Assembly (NCBI GenBank): GCA_002422605.1
Contig: DISW01000025.1
Span: forward strand, 514,937-578,936
Direction: 5' to 3'
Length of the DNA stretch: 64,000 nt
DNA from: Bacteriovoracaceae bacterium UBA6200
GTDB lineage: Bacteria > Bdellovibrionota > Bacteriovoracia > Bacteriovoracales > Bacteriovoracaceae
Made by a program: the position numbers and the translations under genes
Notes under the pieces: generated by a model
What the model was told of the DNA's origin: nothing
Databases searched by the model: none
What the model saw: only the letters and a program-made list of their open reading frames with translations
Shown here: positions 43,340-50,643 of the stretch, piece after piece
How positions within the stretch are numbered: position 1 is the first letter of the stretch
Layout: each line of letters begins with the position of its first letter

Positions 43340-44171
43340 ACATAGGCTTATGGTCACTTCCGACGGATTTACCATCTACGTGAGCATTCTTAACTTTTAG
43401 ACCGCGAATAAAACCATAGTCTAAATAATTGGGAGTGAATTTAAATTTCATTCGCTTGTGGCCATCTTTGAAGTGAATTTCTTTCAGGCCAAATCTGCTC
43501 ATCATATTTAGAACATAATGGGTTCTTGCCTGAGTGCGGGTATTGAAATCTCCGGCAAAAAGAACAGGCCCTTGATGTTTATCCAGATGCTCGGCCGCTT
43601 GATCCATATGGCGAGTAAATGAAGCATAATCAGTGATATTAATTCCGTGAACAGAGATCACCAGAAGTTCTTCCGCTGATCCTTTAATGGGATATTTTGC
43701 GAAGGTCATTGATTTGGGAGTATTCACCACAGATTCACCGTCTGGAGAATGCTTAATGAAGACTTCAGTTGGATTAATTCGAGAGCCGATCATCGTTCCG
43801 GTCGGAGTTTCATCATCCATGAGATAGAGCATGCTGATCGCCATGTCCCAACGGTAATTGATAAGGCTCAGCGTGGTGTTTTTAAAAATTCTATTTTTGT
43901 AGGCTTCCTGAAGAAGGATCAGGTCTTGATCGTGAGCATAGGATTCAAATTCACTCTTCCAGCGAGGCTTATCGGCCTTCTTGATATTCCAGACGAAGGC
44001 CTTGATCGATTTTGGATTTAAGTGTTTGGCGAAGGCCTTGCCATATACGAGGTAAGATTGTTCTTCCGGGAGTACGCGGAAGTAGCGATCCCATACGCCT
44101 TTATCCTCTTCTTGTGCAAAGAGTTGCGTGCTTAATGTGAAAGTAAGAACAATCAAAAAGGCTCGAGTCAT
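43311..44171 (-). CDS. Secreted endonuclease/exonuclease/phosphatase-family protein
   Basis: A 286-residue protein with signal peptide MTRAFLIVLTFTLSTQLFA. The EEP fold motifs are present: AFVWNIKKA, LILLQEAYKN (metal-binding Glu), GPVLFAGDFNTRTQA (Asp-Asn), YLDYGFIRGL and GSDHKPMFM (Asp-His). Members are DNases, phosphodiesterases or sphingomyelinases; the sequence is shorter than sphingomyelinases and the substrate is uncertain. The stop overlaps the convergent small acidic gene. Confidence 0.85.
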   Translation of the reverse strand: MTRAFLIVLTFTLSTQLFAQEEDKGVWDRYFRVLPEEQSYLVYGKAFAKHLNPKSIKAFVWNIKKADKPRWKSEFESYAHDQDLILLQEAYKNRIFKNTTLSLINYRWDMAISMLYLMDDETPTGTMIGSRINPTEVFIKHSPDGESVVNTPKSMTFAKYPIKGSAEELLVISVHGINITDYASFTRHMDQAAEHLDKHQGPVLFAGDFNTRTQARTHYVLNMMSRFGLKEIHFKDGHKRMKFKFTPNYLDYGFIRGLKVKNAHVDGKSVGSDHKPMFMELEIAEM

Positions 44172-44209
44172 AATTCCGTCGATTATTGCACTAATTTAAT
44201 AGGAGAGTC

Positions 44210-44731
44210 TTATCGTGCCGCAGCAAGTCTGATAAGATCTTGCGTTACCACCTTTAAGCTCTCTTCATCTAATGCTTTCTTAAAATGAGTCAGGATCTGC
44301 CGACCCAAAACATTCATACCAATGAAGGATAATTGAGTTCGCATGGCCAGAAGGACGTTGAAGCCACCCCCGCCGGAGAAAGTAGCTAAGGCCGCAGGCT
44401 TGCCATTTAAATGCTCTCTCCAGTCTTTTGAAGAGCGACTTAACCAGGCAAGGAAATTATTGAACACGGGAGGAGTGCTGCCGTTATACTCAGGAGCGAT
44501 GAAGACGAATCCATGCGCGCTTTGAATGGTTTCGAGTTGGTCTTTTAGGAGTTCTTCGCCCTTATACTTACCATCAGTACGGGAAGAGTAGAGAGGAAGA
44601 TCAAGATCCAACAAATTAATGACGGAGACATTAGCGCCCAATTCGTGCAGATGAGACTTAAAGTTCTGGGCCAATTCGAGATTTTTCACTTCGCTGGCCG
44701 AAATGATGACGATGTTGTGAGAATTTTTCAT
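44210..44731 (-). CDS. NADPH-dependent FMN reductase-like flavoprotein
   Basis: A 173-residue flavodoxin-fold protein with VIISASEVKN at the phosphate loop, SAHGFVFIAPEYNGSTPPV as the FMN-binding signature, and ALATFSGGGGFNVL after it. Relatives reduce FMN, quinones, azo dyes or chromate using NAD(P)H. No signal peptide. It is about 40 bp upstream of the secreted nuclease on the same strand and may share a transcript. Confidence 0.87.
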   Translation of the reverse strand: MKNSHNIVIISASEVKNLELAQNFKSHLHELGANVSVINLLDLDLPLYSSRTDGKYKGEELLKDQLETIQSAHGFVFIAPEYNGSTPPVFNNFLAWLSRSSKDWREHLNGKPAALATFSGGGGFNVLLAMRTQLSFIGMNVLGRQILTHFKKALDEESLKVVTQDLIRLAAAR

Positions 44732-44834
44732 GCTGATTAGATTACCCCATTTTTCTATTTTGTCTGTTGCTTCTTTCTGATTAACCTATAAAATTTACTG
44801 ATAACTCTAAAGATTATCGCAAAAAGAGAATGCC

Positions 44835-45971
44835 ATGAAGTCATTTGTCACTGTGCTCGCCTCTGTTTTTATCCTAAACGGTTGCTCAAGCTTTATTTCC
44901 AGTTCAGGTCCCAGCCGTTCACAGGTTAATGGCGTAGATGATTCCGATGCGATTAAAGGAATACAGATAGTCGACGTGGACAATAAAGTGGCACGACAAC
45001 TTTTGGAGAGTCGAAAGCTTAATCTTTTCTCGGAAGTCTTCGATGCCAAACCTCGCTCTCAATATCTCGTAGGCCCAGGGGATGTGATTGAAGTTCTGAT
45101 GTGGGAAGCTCCTCCCAAGGCCCTTTTCATTGGAGAAAGTAGTACGGCAACTCTACCTCCACAAATGGTAACGGATAAGGGAGAAATCAATATCCCTTTC
45201 GCGGGCCAGGTGAAAGTGGCGCATATGACTACTCATAAAATTGAGCAAGAAATTGTAAAGCGTCTCCGTGGTAAAGCAAACCAGCCGCAAGTCATGGTGA
45301 GAATTGTAAGTAATAATACTGCTAACGTGACAGTTGTAGGGGATGTGACTCAAAGTCGCCAGCTTCCTCTGACTTATAGAGGGGAGCGTTTATTGGACGC
45401 CCTTGCTGCCGCTGGTGGGGTAAAACAGGAAGTAAATAAAACCACTCTTCAACTCACACGTGGAACGCAAGTTCAGTCTCTGCCTCTCGATACAATTATC
45501 CGCGATCCTCGTCAGAATATCCCTCTCATGCCGGGAGATATTATTACTTCACTCTATAAGAGTTTCAGCTTCACGGTCTTAGGGGCCGCAGGCCATAATG
45601 CTGAAGTGAACTTTGAAGCTCAAGGGATCACACTTGCTCAAGCACTCGCTCGTTCAGGAGGTCTCAGTGACAACCGTGCCGATGCCGAAGGTGTTTATAT
45701 TTTCCGTTTTGAAAAACCTAAGGCGATGGACTTCGGTGAACGTAAAATTTATCTGACTCCGGAAGGAAGAGTGCCGGTGGTGTACAAAATTGATATGAAA
45801 GATCCCTCAACATTTTTTGTTGCCCAAAGCTTTCCTATTGAGCATGGGGATGTTTTGTATGTTGCCAATTCTTCTCAGGCGCAGCTGCAAAAGTTTCTTA
45901 ATCTGGTCCAATCTGTTGCAATTTCAACACTTGGGATAATTAATCTGGAAAAAAATCTTAACGCAGAGTAG
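44835..45971 (+). CDS. Outer-membrane polysaccharide export protein (OPX, Wza/KpsD-like)
   Basis: A 378-residue exported lipoprotein with lipobox ILNGC (Cys17). The poly-export domain is YLVGPGDVIEVLMWEAP near residue 77, followed by INIPFAGQVKVAHMTTHKIE. Two SLBB beta-grasp repeats follow (ANVTVVGDVTQSRQLPL, FTVLGAAGHNAEVNFEAQG). A C-terminal amphipathic helix ends the protein (FLNLVQSVAISTLGII), as in Wza, where it forms the outer-membrane pore. It exports capsule or related polymer and probably pairs with the KpsE/M/T transporter at 59.6-62 kb. Confidence 0.92.
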   Translation: MKSFVTVLASVFILNGCSSFISSSGPSRSQVNGVDDSDAIKGIQIVDVDNKVARQLLESRKLNLFSEVFDAKPRSQYLVGPGDVIEVLMWEAPPKALFIGESSTATLPPQMVTDKGEINIPFAGQVKVAHMTTHKIEQEIVKRLRGKANQPQVMVRIVSNNTANVTVVGDVTQSRQLPLTYRGERLLDALAAAGGVKQEVNKTTLQLTRGTQVQSLPLDTIIRDPRQNIPLMPGDIITSLYKSFSFTVLGAAGHNAEVNFEAQGITLAQALARSGGLSDNRADAEGVYIFRFEKPKAMDFGERKIYLTPEGRVPVVYKIDMKDPSTFFVAQSFPIEHGDVLYVANSSQAQLQKFLNLVQSVAISTLGIINLEKNLNAE

Positions 45972-46119
45972 CGACACTTAAGAATTTAAGAAAAATTAAG
46001 TTTAAAACACCCGTTTTTTCATTTGGTCTTCATCCTATCTTTTGGTTTAATTAAGTCGGTCGGACCAATGCCAGAAGGGCTTAATTCAACATGTCAGAAA
46101 ACTACTAGGAGAGATCAGG

Positions 46120-47406
46120 ATGATCGCAAATGGACTTTCAAAGTACCAGGGTAAAAACATTCTCATGCTTCAAGGTCCTGTGGGACCCTTCTTCCGCCGC
46201 CTTTCCTATGATCTCAAGCGGGCGGGCGCAAATGTTCACAAAGTAAATTTCAACGGTGGGGATTGGTTCTTTTACCCCACTGACTGCGTGGCCTTTACGG
46301 AAAGTCATAAAGAGTGGCCGGAGTTTCTTGAAAAGCTCATTAAGGAAAAACAAATCGATTCTATTCTGCTCTTTGGGGATTGTCGTCGGATGCATCGGGT
46401 GTCTTGCCGGATTGCTGAACGGCTTAAAATTGAAGTGGGAGTTTTTGAGGAAGGTTATGTTCGTCCGGATTATTTAACCTTGGATATGGGGGGAGTGAAT
46501 GGACATTCGTCTCTTCCTAAGGATCCGGAGTTTTACATGAACCGATCAAAGATGAAAGTCGAATCCGCTTTGCCTGTAGGACAGACAATTCATCTCTCAA
46601 GTTTATATTCTGTTCTTTATTATACTGCTTGCATCTTTCTTCATTCTTTTTTTCCTAAATATACACATCACAGACCTCTTAAATTTTTTGAAGCATTGCC
46701 ATTCATCCGGTCATTCTTTAGGAAGAAACTTTATGCTTTTCAAGAGCGTCACATTGAAAATGAATTAGTGACTCAACATTCGAAGAATTTTTTTCTGGTG
46801 CCTCTTCAAGTCTACAATGATTCTCAAATTATTGTTCACTCCAATTACCATTCAAATATTCATTTCATTGAAGAAGTTATTACTTCCTTTGCAGAGAATG
46901 CTCCGAGAGAAACGATTCTCGTAATTAAGCACCATCCGATGGATAGAGGGCATAGTGATTACCGAAAGCTTATTTCTGAAATTGCAGCGAAGAATAATCT
47001 TTCCGAAGATCGCTGGCGCTACATCCATGACCAACATCTTCCGACGCTTTTAAATCACGCTCGGGGAGTTGTTTTAGTTAATAGTACTGTGGGTCTTCAG
47101 GCGATTCACCACTCGGCACCTCTTAAAGTTTGTGGCAAGGCCATCTACGATATCGAAGGTCTGACTTATCAGGGAACATTAACCAACTTCTGGTATGGTG
47201 CCACTCATTTCACAGTTAATCGTGAACTCTATGAAAGATATAGAGAGTATGTTGTTACTCACACTCAGCTTAATGGCAGTATCTATAAACCTCTCGAAGT
47301 AAAAAATTCTGTAGCGGGACTAGTGTGGCCAGATCAAAATCGCGAAGAAATCTTTGCGCCTGAGCCTCTTGAGATTGGAAACGCATCGCAAATTAAGGTT
47401 TCTTAA
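46120..47406 (+). CDS. kpsS: Capsule polysaccharide protein KpsS-like (beta-Kdo transferase family)
   Basis: A 428-residue cytoplasmic protein with ILMLQGPVGPFFRRLSYDLK at the N-terminus, LLFGDCRRMHRV, and GVFEEGYVRPDYLTLD, all typical of KpsS/LipB-like proteins. HHPMDRGHSDYRKL and GVVLVNSTVGLQAIHH form the nucleotide-sugar half. KpsS adds the first Kdo to the lipid carrier of ABC-transported capsules. The ATG follows AGGAGAGATCAGG. It is about 150 bp after the OPX gene and ends in a terminator. Confidence 0.88.
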   Translation: MIANGLSKYQGKNILMLQGPVGPFFRRLSYDLKRAGANVHKVNFNGGDWFFYPTDCVAFTESHKEWPEFLEKLIKEKQIDSILLFGDCRRMHRVSCRIAERLKIEVGVFEEGYVRPDYLTLDMGGVNGHSSLPKDPEFYMNRSKMKVESALPVGQTIHLSSLYSVLYYTACIFLHSFFPKYTHHRPLKFFEALPFIRSFFRKKLYAFQERHIENELVTQHSKNFFLVPLQVYNDSQIIVHSNYHSNIHFIEEVITSFAENAPRETILVIKHHPMDRGHSDYRKLISEIAAKNNLSEDRWRYIHDQHLPTLLNHARGVVLVNSTVGLQAIHHSAPLKVCGKAIYDIEGLTYQGTLTNFWYGATHFTVNRELYERYREYVVTHTQLNGSIYKPLEVKNSVAGLVWPDQNREEIFAPEPLEIGNASQIKVS

Positions 47407-47407
47407 G

Positions 47408-47435
47408 GATGGCGCTTCGCGCCATCTACTCTTTC
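47408..47435 (+). terminator. Terminator of the kpsS transcript
   Basis: GATGGCGC and GCGCCATC pair around TTC right after the stop codon, followed by a T/C-rich stretch (TACTCTTTCC). Confidence 0.65.
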
Positions 47436-47468
47436 CTCTAAATTCATGAAATTGCTCACCTTTTGGAC

Positions 47469-47497
47469 TTGCAAAAAAGTCGATTAGCCTACATTAT
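47469..47497 (+). promoter_or_regulatory. Possible sigma-70-type promoter of the outer-membrane protein gene
   Basis: TTGCAA and CATTAT are 17 bp apart, each four of six to consensus, about 54 bp before the ATG of the barrel protein. The match is modest, and this phylum's promoter consensus is not well known to me. Confidence 0.3.
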
Positions 47498-47550
47498 TTT
47501 CTTAAGAATAAATTATGCAAGTAAAGAACTTTTAATCCAAAGGAAGGTTT

Positions 47551-48492
47551 ATGAAAAAATTTACTGTTGCTCTTGCTCTATGTGCTACTTCTGGGGTTTT
47601 CGCTCAAGACTTAATGTTAGGTGATCTTAACTTTTTCCAAAAGGCTGGTTCGGTTCGTTGGAATACTGAGTTAGATTATTCTAAAGTTGATAGCGAAGAA
47701 GATAAGGACGAGTACACAAGAAGTTCAATTAACTTCAACAACGCTGTTACTTACGGGATCTCTGATGAGTTAAACGTTGGTCTAGGTCTTAACTACGCTA
47801 TTAAAAATGAAGTTACTAACGACAAAGTTGATGCAGGTCCAAAAGACAAAAAGACAACTTCTGACGGTCTTTCTGACGTAACAGTTCTTGGTAACTACCG
47901 TCTTATGGATCAGCAGTTTTATGTTGATCTAGTTGGTGGTTTAACTCTTGGTCTTTCTGACGCTGAAGTTGCTTTTGGAACAGCTGCTGGTGAGTCAGAA
48001 GGTAATAACAATCAAGGCCACCACTCAATCGCTCTTGGTGCAGCTCTTGGTCAGAAAGTTGATTCTAACTGGGAATGGAGAGCTTTCTTAGGTCTTGATT
48101 ACCATATGTCTGGCGAAATCACAGAAGTTCAGAAAGGTCAGAAAAGTAATGACGTAGATACTACTAGCTATATGGACTGGAAACTTTCAGTTGATGGCCA
48201 GTATCGTATGGATAACAAGTGGGCTTTTGCTGCTGGTTTAGATTATATCCTTCCTGGCGAGCAAACTCTTGAGTTCACAGCTGCTCAAGGTGGAGATGAG
48301 GACATTGATGAAGACGCTCACTTCCGTATTCGCCTAGCTGCAAAACATAACCTTTCTGATTCTATGCTAGTATCTCTTGGTTATGATATGACTGCATCTC
48401 ATGATGTTGAGGCAAAAAGCACTGGTGGAAAAAATACTACTGAGCTAGATGCTGCTCACAGATTTGTTCTTGGCGCTCAATTCCTATTCTAA
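47551..48492 (+). CDS. Outer-membrane beta-barrel protein
   Basis: A 313-residue protein with signal peptide MKKFTVALALCATSGVFA. The mature part is a run of alternating amphipathic strands (VRWNTELDYSKVD, YGISDELNVGLGLNY, YRLMDQQFYVDLVGGLTLG, WKLSVDGQYRMDNKWAFAAG) and ends in an aromatic FVLGAQFLF, the C-terminal Phe signature recognised by the barrel assembly machinery. It has its own promoter-like region and strong terminator, and a uniform codon choice suggesting high expression. Transport substrate is unknown. Confidence 0.85.
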   Translation: MKKFTVALALCATSGVFAQDLMLGDLNFFQKAGSVRWNTELDYSKVDSEEDKDEYTRSSINFNNAVTYGISDELNVGLGLNYAIKNEVTNDKVDAGPKDKKTTSDGLSDVTVLGNYRLMDQQFYVDLVGGLTLGLSDAEVAFGTAAGESEGNNNQGHHSIALGAALGQKVDSNWEWRAFLGLDYHMSGEITEVQKGQKSNDVDTTSYMDWKLSVDGQYRMDNKWAFAAGLDYILPGEQTLEFTAAQGGDEDIDEDAHFRIRLAAKHNLSDSMLVSLGYDMTASHDVEAKSTGGKNTTELDAAHRFVLGAQFLF

Positions 48493-48515
48493 TTTCTTAG
48501 TTTAAGAATATAGAA

Positions 48516-48551
48516 TGGCCCCTTAGGAAGAAATTCTTAAGGGGCCTTTTT
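48516..48551 (+). terminator. Strong terminator of the outer-membrane protein gene
   Basis: GGCCCCTTAGGAA and TTCTTAAGGGGCC pair around GAAA with one mismatch, followed by TTTTT. Confidence 0.88.
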
Positions 48552-48555
48552 CGTT

Positions 48556-49029
48556 TTAGAAGGTTTTTTCAAGTGAAAGGATGGTTGCTCCATCACCAAA
48601 CAGCGAAAGTGCTATCTTCCCCGAATCATCATCAAATTCATAAAGAGAGTATTCCGCGATCATAAGATCCGCTGGCGAGGGATTTTTATCCAGAAAGTAT
48701 TCCTTCGGTACAAAGATTGAAGCCGAGGCCAGAGCGGATAATGTTTTAGGTACACCCAAGTCTCGTAACCTCTCGTCCACAATCTTTACATACAGGGCAT
48801 GACACCAACGATTGGAGAGATCATTTTGTTTATGGGCGTCCGAGCAGGCCGAACCGTTGGGATCTCCGTCAAAGGAGAGCACGTCCCGATGGTTAAAACC
48901 GAAGACTCTGGTAGTCTTCTGATAATCATCCGGATTTAACTTAACCCGCTCTATAAGGCCAAACGAGGCCCCGTGGGCGGCACTCAGGAAGTTCCCGAGC
49001 ACGACGGCGAACACGATGAGTTTTCTCAT
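48556..49029 (-). CDS. Secreted hypothetical protein, 157 residues
   Basis: The ATG at 49029 has AAGGATG upstream and opens a signal peptide (MRKLIVFAVVLGNFLSAAHG). The mature part has two cysteines in SACSDAHKQ and NRWCHALYV, a likely disulfide, and an acidic C-terminal half (EFDDDSGKIALSLFGDG). I recognise no family. It converges on the barrel-protein terminator. The following 270 bp up to 49299 hold only short non-convincing frames. Confidence 0.6.
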   Translation of the reverse strand: MRKLIVFAVVLGNFLSAAHGASFGLIERVKLNPDDYQKTTRVFGFNHRDVLSFDGDPNGSACSDAHKQNDLSNRWCHALYVKIVDERLRDLGVPKTLSALASASIFVPKEYFLDKNPSPADLMIAEYSLYEFDDDSGKIALSLFGDGATILSLEKTF

Positions 49030-49299
49030 AAATCATCCTTAAGAATCTTGAATTTTTCTCATCATGGCACAGGATGAGAGTCATTCGAGGGGTTAAGACC
49101 AAGATTACACAGAGGTGTAAAAAATCTGGTCAGTTGAGGAAGGAGGTTAAAGAAGGGGAGAGAGTTAATACAAGATCGGGGGAGTCAGAATGCCAAGCAG
49201 GAAGGTTATGGCCTTTAGACACCTCCTGTAATTTCTACACATCGAGTTGTTCGACATCTGGACCTGTCTAATAATTAACGAAATTTATTGGAGTTAAGT

Positions 49300-50643
49300 A
49301 TGAAGAACTATTTCGTTTTACTGGTATCGTGTCTGGCACTCGTTGGTTGCAACGGGGGAAAGGGCGGTTCAGGAGATTCTTCTCCTGTTCAAAATCCAGT
49401 TATGACGGAGGGAGTGAAAGAGTTCGATGATGAACTTGAAATATTTCCAAGCGAATTTGAGACCTCTGTAAAAAGAAGAGTTGAGTTAAAGTCTGATCTC
49501 TCTAATCTTGAAGAATTCAAAAATAATTTAAACAACTATAAGATTTTTTTCACCGCCACTCATGGAAGTTTTAAAAACCATGCAGTGGTTTGTACGGACG
49601 CCACTTCTGATAAAGAGGTTATTCCTCATACAGGGAAATTTGATTATTTAGGTGAAGAAGCCCAGATTTGGGTCAATCTCTATTTGAATCATTTGAAACC
49701 TGTCGTCTTCTTATGTCGAGTTACTGGAGAGTCTTTCGATCAAATGGTTGAAGTTAAAATCAAGAAAAGCATTGAGCTTAATTCTAATAATAAAGTGAGT
49801 TCTCTTCGCACTCATAAAGATGAGGAACTCGATTTGGATACTCTCATTCTAAATCCCAATGCCAGTATTCATATTGATGAAGAGGATCTTTACCTTAAAG
49901 CGAATACCATTGTTTCGCTTAATGGGAAGCTTATGACTTTTCCTCCCCGTGCAGAGGCCAGACCAGGTAGAGAAGGTATGTCGGGCGGTTACTTAAAGGT
50001 GCGTGCGGGAAAAGTTATCGGGGATCTTGGTATTGAATTAAGAGGACAGAATGGTGGATTTCAATCAGAGAGGCCAAAGAAGCCTTCGGATATTCCGCCG
50101 ACTCCGGATTACTTGCATGGGCGATGTGTAGAGAATCAAGAAAATTATAAAGGTGAATGCCAAGGGAAAAAAGGCATCAAGGGCTACAACGGCGAGATGG
50201 GTTACATGGGACTGCCTGGAGGTAATACCGGCCACCTGGAACTTTTTGTAAAGGGCCTCAGGAATAGCGAGATTAAAGTCAATTATTTTCCAGGTCTTGG
50301 CAGTCAGGGTGGAGAAGGCGGAGAAGGTGGTGATGGTGGTTTTGGAGGACGAGGCGTTCGGGTACGTTATCGTTACGAAGGTGGTGCCGGCCCTCATCGC
50401 ATAGATGCCATAAGTACAAATCAAAATACAAAATGTGTTCAATCTGCAGTTCGGCAACAATCGGGCAGTAAGGGAAGCGGTTATATTTATTACAAAGATG
50501 GTGATTGCGGTGATAAAGGCGAAAAAGGCCAAAGAGGCGAGCCTGGATATAATGGCGGGCCTGAGACTTCTTATATTCATTTATTAGATGAGAGGATCTC
50601 GCAGGATATTGATGAGAACTGGTCATACAAAGGCTCATTATGA
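49300..50643 (+). CDS. Collagen-like lipoprotein, first gene of a two-gene operon
   Basis: A 447-residue protein; the ATG at 49300 follows TTGGAG and opens a signal peptide with lipobox ALVGC (Cys17). Residues about 40-230 form a globular region with several cysteines. From about residue 220 it turns Gly-rich with collagen-like GXY stretches: GKKGIKGYNGEMGYMGLPGG, GSQGGEGGEGGDGGFGGRG and GDKGEKGQRGEPGYNGGP, interrupted by folded linkers. Collagen-like triple helices form surface stalks or adhesins. The stop overlaps the start of the large helical gene by 4 bp (ATGA), so the two are coupled. No function is known to me. Confidence 0.8.
   Translation: MKNYFVLLVSCLALVGCNGGKGGSGDSSPVQNPVMTEGVKEFDDELEIFPSEFETSVKRRVELKSDLSNLEEFKNNLNNYKIFFTATHGSFKNHAVVCTDATSDKEVIPHTGKFDYLGEEAQIWVNLYLNHLKPVVFLCRVTGESFDQMVEVKIKKSIELNSNNKVSSLRTHKDEELDLDTLILNPNASIHIDEEDLYLKANTIVSLNGKLMTFPPRAEARPGREGMSGGYLKVRAGKVIGDLGIELRGQNGGFQSERPKKPSDIPPTPDYLHGRCVENQENYKGECQGKKGIKGYNGEMGYMGLPGGNTGHLELFVKGLRNSEIKVNYFPGLGSQGGEGGEGGDGGFGGRGVRVRYRYEGGAGPHRIDAISTNQNTKCVQSAVRQQSGSKGSGYIYYKDGDCGDKGEKGQRGEPGYNGGPETSYIHLLDERISQDIDENWSYKGSL

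Noticed and set aside
49074..49271. 65-codon frame upstream of the collagen-like gene
   Set aside because: Basic, low-complexity product, no ribosome site, no signal peptide, and it fills a leader region; likely non-coding.
50160..50560. Collagen-like Gly-rich DNA as a repeat array or CRISPR
   Set aside because: Repetition is at the GXY codon level in one frame; no spacer-repeat pattern.
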